NCBI GenBank assembly: GCA_964606415.1
Contig: CAZSGN010000036.1
Span: 1-15,419, forward strand
DNA length: 15,419 bases
From: CAZSGN01 sp964606415
GTDB lineage: Bacteria > Bacteroidota > Bacteroidia > Bacteroidales > JBBRXJ01
Direction of reading: 5' to 3'
In this document: positions 7,322 to 13,456 of the stretch, piece after piece
Layout: each line of letters opens with the position of its first letter
Numbering within the stretch: the stretch's first letter is position 1
Made by a program: the position numbers and the translations under genes
Notes under the pieces: generated by a model
The model's database searches: none
Told to the model about the DNA's origin: nothing
Seen by the model: only the letters and a program-made list of their open reading frames with translations

Positions 7322-8206
7322 CTATTGATACCCGGATAAAAATAACAGCGCCAGCATAGCGAGAACAATTCCAATCCGGTTTATAATAAGCAAATGTTCT
7401 TTAAAGAGCACCCATCCACCCAAAGCGGACAAGAGAACAATCCCGAGATTATTAATCCCAAAAATTTCTGATCCATCCAACCAGTTATTTTTAAGAGAAG
7501 ATTGATCAAGTGCCTGAACAAGAAAAAAAATCGCACCCCAATTAACGATCCCCAGTAAGAAGCCTGCTCCTACCTGCCTGGGAGCAATGAATGAGCTAAA
7601 AGGAGTTCTCCTGACAATCCCAAATAAAAGACCAGTAAGAGATGATACACCAAATAATAACAATGTAAAAAGAGCGATCGGTTTATCCATGATAATCTCT
7701 GCCTGTGCATATTTAAGCAACGAATCGATACTCCCCACACCAAAAAAGAGCAAAAGCGGAAAAATAACCTCGGCTTTTCTCATGCTTTTCATATTTGGCT
7801 TATAGAGTGTCAGGAAAATTGCAATAATTGCGATAAATATACCAATACCCTTCTGAATAGTCAGTTCATCTGCCGGATCAAAATAAATTGAAAAAGCCAC
7901 CGGTATCACTACGGATACTTTACTGGCAACAGAAGTAGGCCCCACTCCGGCCTTTTGTGATGATTTTCCCATCACGAAAAACATAAACACAAACAAAATA
8001 CCAACGACAATACCAACAGGAAACCAATCAAGAGGAATGACAAGTGAGTGGTCATTCTGAATAATAAAGGCAACAAGAGCGGCTATAAAAGCAAAGAAAT
8101 AATTGATAATAACAGTCTGAAAAACTTCAAGCTTAATGTCAGACAACCATCTGAAAATAACAAATATCAACGTAGCAGAGATAATACTCAACACAAGTGC
8201 TATCAT
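7322..8206 (-). CDS. DMT-superfamily (EamA-like) membrane permease
   Basis: This is a very hydrophobic 294-residue protein with about ten predicted membrane segments in two halves, the layout of drug/metabolite transporter (EamA-like) permeases. The first segment is MIALVLSIISATLIFVIF; others are visible near INYFFAFIAALVAFII, VGIVVGILFVFMFFVM, GIGIFIAIIAIFLTLY, IALFTLLLFGVSSLTGLLFG, VGAGFLLGIVNWGAIFFLV, NLGIVLLSALGGWVLF and the C-terminal IGIVLAMLALLFLSGY. A helix-4-like motif GPTSVASKVSVVIPV precedes the 'SIYFDP' turn. The substrate cannot be predicted. The ATG at 8204-8206 is preferred over a TTG two codons earlier. The gene starts 45 nt after the dnaA stop, just beyond dnaA's terminator, so it needs read-through or a promoter I could not identify. 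Confidence 0.85.
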   Translation of the reverse strand: MIALVLSIISATLIFVIFRWLSDIKLEVFQTVIINYFFAFIAALVAFIIQNDHSLVIPLDWFPVGIVVGILFVFMFFVMGKSSQKAGVGPTSVASKVSVVIPVAFSIYFDPADELTIQKGIGIFIAIIAIFLTLYKPNMKSMRKAEVIFPLLLFFGVGSIDSLLKYAQAEIIMDKPIALFTLLLFGVSSLTGLLFGIVRRTPFSSFIAPRQVGAGFLLGIVNWGAIFFLVQALDQSSLKNNWLDGSEIFGINNLGIVLLSALGGWVLFKEHLLIINRIGIVLAMLALLFLSGYQ

Positions 8207-8226
8207 GGCCAATCTGGTATGGGTAT

Positions 8227-8253
8227 AAAAAAACAGGCCGAAGCCTGTTTTTT
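8227..8253 (-). terminator. Strong intrinsic terminator fused to the dnaA stop codon
   Basis: A perfect inverted repeat is present: ACAGGC (8233-8238), loop CGAA, GCCTGT (8243-8248), flanked by A7 (8227-8233) and T6 (8248-8253). Read on the minus strand, the hairpin is followed by seven U, and the loop is a stable TTCG tetraloop. The upstream A-run begins within the dnaA TAA stop (8252-8254). The A/T flanks make it usable in both directions. Confidence 0.9.
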
Positions 8254-9679
8254 ATGATTTTAATTTCTTTTCGATCTCATCAATCTGTCCTTTAAATTTT
8301 TTATCGGTGTCCAGCAAATTATTTACTGTTTTGCATGCATGGAGAACCGTAGCATGATCTTTACCACCAATTTCAGCACCAATAGTTGTCAAAGAAGACT
8401 TGGTTAACGTCTTTGAAAAAAACATCGCCACTTGCCTGGCCTGTACAATTTCACGCTTACGGGTTTTAGAATGCACAAGATCTACGGGTACATTAAAATA
8501 ATTACATACTATTTTTTGGATATAATCAATGGTAATATTTTTTCTTGAATTTTTAATGATTTTATCAATCATAGACTTGGCCAGGTCCAGCGTAATCTCT
8601 TTCTTGTTAAGCGTTGACTGCGCAAGTAGCGAGATAAGGGCGCCTTCAAGCTCCCGGATATTCGTACTAATATGAGTTGCAATATACTCAACGACCTCAT
8701 CATCCATCTCAATACCATCATTATATATTTTATGCTTCAATATACTACTGCGGACACCAAAATCGGGCTGCTGCAATTCGGCAGAAAGGCCCCACTTAAA
8801 GCGTGAGAGCAACCTGGGCTCCAGCCCCTGCATCTCAACAGGTGGTTTATCAGAAGTCAAAATCAATTGTTTACCTGACTGCTGAAGATGATTAAAAACA
8901 TGGAAAAAAGTCATCTGGGTTTTTTGCTTACCCAGAAACTCATGAACGTCATCCAGTATCAACAGATCAATCATCTGGTAAAAATGAAGGAAATCATTAA
9001 CTTTATTGCTTTTTACAGCATCAACATATTGTGTCTGAAATTTATTCGCATTGACATAAAGAATGATTTTATCAGGAAATTTTTCTTTGGCCTTAATCCC
9101 GATAGCCTGAGCCAAATGCGTTTTCCCCAGGCCGGAACCACCATAAATAAACAAAGGATTAAAAGCTGTACCCCCCGGGTTATCAGCTACAGCAAGGCCG
9201 GCTGAACGTGCGAGCCTGTTGTATTCCCCTTCTATGAAATTATTAAACGAATTATGAGGATTCAGCTGGGGGTCTATATTCATTTTCTGAATGCCGGGAA
9301 TAATAAAAGGGTTTTTTATGCTGTGATCATCGTCATCATCATAAGGCATGGATATTGGCTTATTTTTAAGCTCTATATTATTTCTTGCAGGAAGCTTAAC
9401 CGTATAAGGCTTGCTGTTATTGCTAACCACGTCATTTTCAACAACAACATTATACTCCAGTTTTGCTTCGGGCCCCAGCTCATTTCGAATGGTTTTACTG
9501 AGAATATCAATAAAACGCTCTTCTAGATACTCGTAGAAAAACGGACTTGGAACCTGTATGGTTAGTACATTGTCATTTAGTTTCAGCGGAACAATTGGCT
9601 CAAACCAGGTTTTGTAGCTTATTGCGGGTACATTATCTTTAATCACTTCGAGACAATTATTCCATACCTTTTCGTGCAT
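8252..9679 (-). CDS. dnaA: Chromosomal replication initiator protein DnaA
   Basis: DnaA binds 9-mer boxes at oriC, unwinds the origin and helps load the replicative helicase. This 475-residue copy is complete. Domain I spans about 1-75 (MHEKVWNNCLEVIKDNVPA, then YKTWFEPI). A linker domain II follows and includes an acidic DDDDD run at 114-118. Domain III (AAA+) has Walker A GGSGLGKTH at 180-188, Walker B LLILDDVH at 239-246 and a probable arginine finger at R293 (LEPRLLSRFKWG). Domain IV carries the DnaA signature KTRKREIVQARQVAMFF (405-421) and GGKDHATVLHA (438-448). The start is the ATG at 9677-9679; the frame extends two codons to a TTG. No dnaN, gyrB or recF gene is adjacent, which is common in Bacteroidota, where dnaA is often isolated. 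It ends in a strong terminator. Confidence 0.98.
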   Translation of the reverse strand: MHEKVWNNCLEVIKDNVPAISYKTWFEPIVPLKLNDNVLTIQVPSPFFYEYLEERFIDILSKTIRNELGPEAKLEYNVVVENDVVSNNSKPYTVKLPARNNIELKNKPISMPYDDDDDHSIKNPFIIPGIQKMNIDPQLNPHNSFNNFIEGEYNRLARSAGLAVADNPGGTAFNPLFIYGGSGLGKTHLAQAIGIKAKEKFPDKIILYVNANKFQTQYVDAVKSNKVNDFLHFYQMIDLLILDDVHEFLGKQKTQMTFFHVFNHLQQSGKQLILTSDKPPVEMQGLEPRLLSRFKWGLSAELQQPDFGVRSSILKHKIYNDGIEMDDEVVEYIATHISTNIRELEGALISLLAQSTLNKKEITLDLAKSMIDKIIKNSRKNITIDYIQKIVCNYFNVPVDLVHSKTRKREIVQARQVAMFFSKTLTKSSLTTIGAEIGGKDHATVLHACKTVNNLLDTDKKFKGQIDEIEKKLKS

Positions 9680-9980
9680 TTTCAAAAAGATTTTAGTTTT
9701 AACAATTAGATTATCAGTTGATTAAGCAGCTTTAGGGGGCTTACTTTACAAGTACTAAGATTACAAAAAAATAATTAAAAAAAAAACGAATTTAGCCTTG
9801 ATTTTTTGAAAAAGAGTATATGGTTTTTAAGGTCAGCCCTTTAAGAATTAAAAAAAAATAAAAATAAATTAAAATACTGATAATCAGGTTTCTACATACA
9901 TAATTTTATTAACATATTGTTAAAGAATTGTTTAATGATTTTAAGTTAAAGTTAAAATCAAAGACCAAAAAAAACCTGGT
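9680..9980. other. Very AT-rich gap upstream of dnaA (301 bp)
   Basis: No gene is seen. The stretch is dominated by A and T runs and contains short GTTAAA repeats (9919-9924, 9945-9950 and 9951-9956) and a TTAACA dyad (listed separately). A small TAAGC/GCTTA hairpin lies about 45 nt upstream of dnaA. No TTATCCACA or close TTATnCACA DnaA boxes were found on either strand, so there is no positive evidence for an origin here. A run of eight A at 9967-9974 would give U8 just after the mlaD stop, but without a clear hairpin. Confidence 0.6.
9909..9923. promoter_or_regulatory. 15-bp dyad TTAACA-TAT-TGTTAA upstream of dnaA
   Basis: This is a perfect 6-bp inverted repeat with a 3-bp spacer. One half-site, GTTAAA, recurs twice in tandem 22 bp away (9945-9956). 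The geometry suits a dimeric DNA-binding protein, but no regulator is implied by the sequence. In DNA this AT-rich it could arise by chance. Confidence 0.3.
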
Positions 9981-10913
9981 TCATTGCTTCTTTTTACCCG
10001 ATCCAAATAAAGAAAAACGGACATAGTCTTTAGGATTGTTTCGTATATCCTCAAGCAAGAGACTAAGATTCAGAGCAGAATGATCCAGATTAATATAGAG
10101 TGAATCATCATTGGCCAACTGCCCAAGTGTGCCTTGCCCTTCATTGATGCGGCTCACAAGCAGATTGATCTCATTTATTGCAGCATTTGCTTCATCAACC
10201 GTTGACTTGAGGTCCGCTTTTTTGAGAGAATCACTAATGGTTGAGAAGTTCGACATAGCATGAGCAATATCCTCTTCACTATCTTTTAATGTAGCAATTA
10301 CAGACGCCAGATCATCAATAGACTGACGAAGCTCTTCTCTCTTCTGCATAAAAACTGCTGAAGTCTTCTCAACATGTCCCATTGTCATCTTCAGGTCTTG
10401 CTGAGCCTTTTGATCAAAAACATTAACAAGCACAGAATCAATAGTAAGAAGGAGATGTTCCGTTGTTTCCTTAATAGGGGTTACTCCTTCTGAAATCCTT
10501 GCCTGCAACCCTTTCTCAATAGCACTTACTAAAGTATCTCCAGGGCGACAGGACGAACCAGCAGGCTTTAATTCAAGATCAATGGCTTTAGTTCCCAACA
10601 TTCCTGAGCTAATAATTTTAGCAATGCTGCCTTCAGGGATACGAACCCCATCCTCAATAGTCATCTCAACAACAATTTTATCCTGAGTGGGCCCGGTCAG
10701 GAGCATCCTGTTAACCTGCCCAACCTGGTAACCATTGATCAGTACAGGATCAGCCTGCATCAAACCAGAAACATTGTGGTAAACAGCATAAAAATCATTG
10801 TGTTTATTAAATAAATTCTTGCCTTTTAAATAATTAAGCCCCCATAAAAGCAGAAGAAAGCCAACAATAACAGTAATTCCTATTTTAACTTCAGTCCTGA
10901 TTTTCATTTTCAT
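9981..10913 (-). CDS. MlaD-family MCE-domain protein (lipid transport)
   Basis: This is a substrate-binding-type MCE protein, anchored in the inner membrane and expected to take part in lipid traffic between the membranes. From the ATG at 10911-10913 it has 310 residues: a short basic N-terminus (MKMKIRTEVKIG), one membrane anchor (about 11-27), and an MCE domain (about 38-116) with VLINGYQVGQV at 57-67 and ISSGMLGTKAIDLEL at 101-115. A long helical region (about 145-260) follows, then a conserved-looking tail, LLEDIRNNPKDYVRFSLFG, at 286-304. ATG or TTG codons further upstream (10934, 10946) are open but less natural before the anchor. It lies downstream of the amidase gene on the same strand; that pairing is common in Bacteroidota. 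The partner ATPase and permease (MlaF/MlaE type) are not in the window. Confidence 0.9.
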   Translation of the reverse strand: MKMKIRTEVKIGITVIVGFLLLLWGLNYLKGKNLFNKHNDFYAVYHNVSGLMQADPVLINGYQVGQVNRMLLTGPTQDKIVVEMTIEDGVRIPEGSIAKIISSGMLGTKAIDLELKPAGSSCRPGDTLVSAIEKGLQARISEGVTPIKETTEHLLLTIDSVLVNVFDQKAQQDLKMTMGHVEKTSAVFMQKREELRQSIDDLASVIATLKDSEEDIAHAMSNFSTISDSLKKADLKSTVDEANAAINEINLLVSRINEGQGTLGQLANDDSLYINLDHSALNLSLLLEDIRNNPKDYVRFSLFGSGKKKQ

Positions 10914-10961
10914 TATATCAATAAAATTATACATTAAATAATCCAAAATGGTTTAATTAGA

Positions 10962-11094
10962 GTCCATCAATAAACTCAAATGTTTGGATCATAATGCTCA
11001 ATAACGAAGTTTGCGAAGTCCCAAAATGCGGATTTTACTGGTGTAAATGAGCAATTTCGGGACAAGCATAACAAAGTTAGTGGACATTATGGAC
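10962..11094. repeat. Structured repeat-like element between amidase and mlaD genes
   Basis: The unit is bounded by the inverted repeat GTCCAT (10962-10967) and ATGGAC (11089-11094). At its core is a 46-nt hairpin (11018-11063): GTCCC with GGGAC, AAATGC with GCAATTT (one bulge), and TTTAC with GTAAA closing a 4-nt loop. Near-identical 11-bp direct repeats, ATAACGAAGTT (11001-11011) and ATAACAAAGTT (11068-11078), flank the hairpin. The nested architecture resembles dispersed palindromic elements or small MITEs. It ends 5 bp before the amidase stop codon. It has no poly-U tail, so it is not a standard terminator. Confidence 0.6.
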
Positions 11095-11099
11095 GAACA

Positions 11100-12290
11100 C
11101 TAATTAGTTTCTAATACTTGCCCAAGGGGTATCAATTCTCCGTCCCGATGAGCAACAACAAAAGCCCCGGGGAATTCTTCCCGCAAGGTTTTCTTTAATT
11201 TCAAGGCCTCATCATACGCACTATTTCTGCCTACCGCATATCTATAGCGGTCACCTGATTTCAGTTCAAAAACTTCAGGCAAGTCTTTAAATTGGCTGGC
11301 TTCCTTACTTATAGGCTTTTTAGATGCTATAACCTGAACACTAAAAATCACCTCATCATCCACTTCACGCTGTTGACTTCCAGGGAAATCCGGGGCCTCA
11401 TTAATTGCTGAATCAATATCCCCTGCCAGGCGATCAGTGCTTTTCTCCTTATTGTATACAAACCGGCTTTTAGACTCAATATCCTCTTTATATGACCTGA
11501 AAGCTCTGAAAATAGCAGATGCCAAATAATCTTGTCCCTGTTCAGACATCAGGAATTTTTCCTCTTCCAGGTTGGTTAAAAACCCAAGTTCCACCAGGAT
11601 GCTTGGCATATTTGTCCGCCAAAGAACAAGAAAACCAGCTTGCTTAACACCACGATCATTTCTATTAACGCGTTCCCTGAACTGATTTTGCACATAAGAG
11701 GCAAATTCAAGACTCTGAGAAAGATAGGTGTTTTGCATTAAAGAAAAAATAATGTAAGATTCTGCGGAAGAAGGATCAAAACCCTCATATTCCTCCTCAT
11801 AATTATCCTCAAGCTCAATCACCTTATTCTCTTTTTTTGCGACTTCCAGGTTACTTTCACTCTTATGGAGTCCCATAGCAAATGTTTCCACACCATAAAC
11901 ACTAGAAGTTGATATTGCATTGGCATGGATAGAAATAAATAAATCAGCATTATTTTTATTAGCTATATCAGCCCTTTCATGCAAAGGAACAAAAACATCT
12001 TTATCCCGTGTATAAATAACTTTCACATCATCCATGTATTTCTGAATATAATGTCCAAGTTTTTTTGAAACCTGCAGGACAATATCCTTCTCCTTAGAAT
12101 ATTTACCGCTTGCACCAGGATCCTTTCCTCCATGACCGGGGTCAATAACTACAACATTTAATTTATGATCAGACTCCCCACCCTCAACAATGTTCGATCC
12201 TGTTAAAATAAAGAGAACAAACAAAGTTAAAAGAAAAGAACGGAACCACTTTTTTGCACGTTTAAATATCCAACAAAAACACCAAATCAT
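11100..12290 (-). CDS. N-acetylmuramoyl-L-alanine amidase (Amidase_3) with C-terminal SPOR-like domain
   Basis: This is a zinc-dependent peptidoglycan amidase that cuts the bond between MurNAc and the stem L-alanine, exported to the periplasm. Of its 396 residues, 1-30 look like a signal peptide or anchor (KRAKKWFR followed by SFLLTLFVLFILTGS). The Amidase_3 domain spans about 45-270: VVIDPGHGGKDPGA gives zinc ligand H53, LHERADIAN gives E105, ISIHAN gives H122, and SILVELGFLTN gives catalytic E234. A charged insertion at about 145-180 (ELEDNYEEEYEGFD) is typical of this group and may cover the active site, as the regulatory helix does in AmiB/AmiC; that is inference. Residues about 313-392 (FSVQVIASKKPI, then RYRYAVGRNSAYDEALKLKK) form a SPOR-like peptidoglycan-binding domain, suggesting septal targeting. 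The gene diverges from lptD and precedes the mlaD-family gene. Confidence 0.94.
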   Translation of the reverse strand: MIWCFCWIFKRAKKWFRSFLLTLFVLFILTGSNIVEGGESDHKLNVVVIDPGHGGKDPGASGKYSKEKDIVLQVSKKLGHYIQKYMDDVKVIYTRDKDVFVPLHERADIANKNNADLFISIHANAISTSSVYGVETFAMGLHKSESNLEVAKKENKVIELEDNYEEEYEGFDPSSAESYIIFSLMQNTYLSQSLEFASYVQNQFRERVNRNDRGVKQAGFLVLWRTNMPSILVELGFLTNLEEEKFLMSEQGQDYLASAIFRAFRSYKEDIESKSRFVYNKEKSTDRLAGDIDSAINEAPDFPGSQQREVDDEVIFSVQVIASKKPISKEASQFKDLPEVFELKSGDRYRYAVGRNSAYDEALKLKKTLREEFPGAFVVAHRDGELIPLGQVLETN

Positions 12291-12389
12291 GCTATATATT
12301 TTACTTTTTAAAGTTCAGGTAAATATGTTTCATTTTTTCTACCAATGAAAAAATATGGAATAAATATTTATTAATATTTCTGTTATTAG

Positions 12390-12397
12390 TAGATTTG
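12390..12397 (+). promoter_or_regulatory. Bacteroidota-type -7 promoter box for lptD
   Basis: TAGATTTG is an exact TAnnTTTG match, identical to the box upstream of atpE. No exact TTTG -33 element is present; TTTA lies at about the right place (12367-12370). If used, transcription would begin near 12402-12405, so the lptD start codon must lie downstream of that. This argues against starting the protein at the TTG at 12395. Confidence 0.5.
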
Positions 12398-12454
12398 GGG
12401 CCTAATAATCATCCATCATTGGCCAACATCTTTTACAAAAATACAATAAACGAA

Positions 12455-13426
12455 TTGCTTTTTGGTGTTATCAGGAATCTTTTTCTGATCGGATTCCTGA
12501 TGATCATCCATCAACCGGCCATTTATGCCCAACAAACAGCATCATCGGATAGTCTGCCTGCAGGAATTGATTCTAATATACAATATTCATCACAGCCCCT
12601 GGACAGCCTTGAACACGACAAACCCCAAAACAATGACACCATATCCCAAGACACAACGTCCCGGAAACAAAAACGCCAACCTCTTGAAGGGCCGGTAAAT
12701 TATTCAGCAGAGGATTCTATTTCAATTGATATTCAGGAGCAAAAAATATACCTGTATGGAAAAGCCAAAGTAACCTATGGCTCCATTATCCTTGATGCTG
12801 CATACATTGAATTTGGGATGAAAGACAAGACCGTGTATGCCTCCGGGCTATTGGACTCTACCGATCAAATTCAGGGGAAACCTGTTTTTCAGGATGATAA
12901 GGAAAAATTTGACGCCGATGAAATTTCTTATAATTTTGACACCAAACAAGGTGTAATTAAGGAAGTCAAGACAGAACAAGAGGGTGGATATTTGCATGGC
13001 AACAGAATCAAACGCCATCCCAATGAACACATTCATATCAAAAAAGGTAAATACACCACTTGTGATAAAGAACACCCTGATTATTACATGGCATTAACCA
13101 AAGCTATTGTTATCCCCAAAGATAAGATTGTTTCTGGCCCAGCTTACATGGTTATTGAAGACATCCCCCTCTATTTTGCAGGTTTGCCTTTTGGATTCTT
13201 CCCTAACACAACCACAAGTAAATCCGGAATAATTATACCAGATTATGGGGAAGAAGAACGACGTGGCTTTTTCCTAAAAGACGGGGGATGGTATTTTGCA
13301 TTAAATGAATATATGGATCTGACTTTAAGAGGTTCTTATTATACCAATAAATCATGGGGTGTCAACTCCATTTTTAACTACAATAACCGCTACCGCTTCA
13401 CTGGCAAATATCAGCGCGATTATTAA
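12455..13426 (+). CDS. lptD: LPS-assembly protein LptD, N-terminal part, ending at an in-frame TAA
   Basis: LptD is the outer-membrane barrel that, with its partner, inserts LPS into the outer leaflet. This first part holds a signal peptide (LLFGVIRNLFLIGFLMII to the A-Q cut in IYAQQ), a low-complexity linker, the periplasmic OstA/LptA-like beta-jellyroll (SISIDIQEQKIYLYGKAKVT through DEISYNFDTKQGVIKEV), the conserved GKYTTCDKEHPDYYMA segment, GLPFGFFPNTTTSKSGIIIP and the first barrel strands (LTLRGSYYTNKSWGVNS). It stops at TAA 13424-13426, although the same frame continues with clear LptD sequence. No ATG lies at a sensible start; the TTG at 12455 gives a normal signal peptide, while TTG 12395 and 12419 are alternatives. 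The only early ATG (12500) would destroy the signal peptide. Depending on the TAA, this is a full lptD with an error, a nonsense allele, or a split gene. Confidence 0.85.
   Translation: MLFGVIRNLFLIGFLMIIHQPAIYAQQTASSDSLPAGIDSNIQYSSQPLDSLEHDKPQNNDTISQDTTSRKQKRQPLEGPVNYSAEDSISIDIQEQKIYLYGKAKVTYGSIILDAAYIEFGMKDKTVYASGLLDSTDQIQGKPVFQDDKEKFDADEISYNFDTKQGVIKEVKTEQEGGYLHGNRIKRHPNEHIHIKKGKYTTCDKEHPDYYMALTKAIVIPKDKIVSGPAYMVIEDIPLYFAGLPFGFFPNTTTSKSGIIIPDYGEEERRGFFLKDGGWYFALNEYMDLTLRGSYYTNKSWGVNSIFNYNNRYRFTGKYQRDY
13424..13426 (+). other. In-frame ochre codon inside lptD
   Basis: The frame reads TAT CAG CGC GAT TAT TAA CAG GAT GTC TTT GAG, so homology and reading frame continue unchanged on both sides of the TAA. 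A single-base change from CAA, AAA, GAA, TAT or TAC would remove it. A frameshift is not needed to explain the break. Confidence 0.95.
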
Positions 13427-13456
13427 CAGGATGTCTTTGAGATTGAGGATACCACC

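Noticed and set aside
9680..9980. oriC next to dnaA
   Set aside because: No exact or near TTATnCACA boxes in either orientation; the best partial match, TTATTAACA, has a substitution at a key position. AT-richness alone is not enough.
13424..13426. Selenocysteine/pyrrolysine recoding or an altered genetic code at the lptD stop
   Set aside because: The codon is TAA, not TGA or TAG, and TAA clearly ends atpA, atpE, dnaA and lptD itself, so neither recoding amino acid nor reassignment fits.
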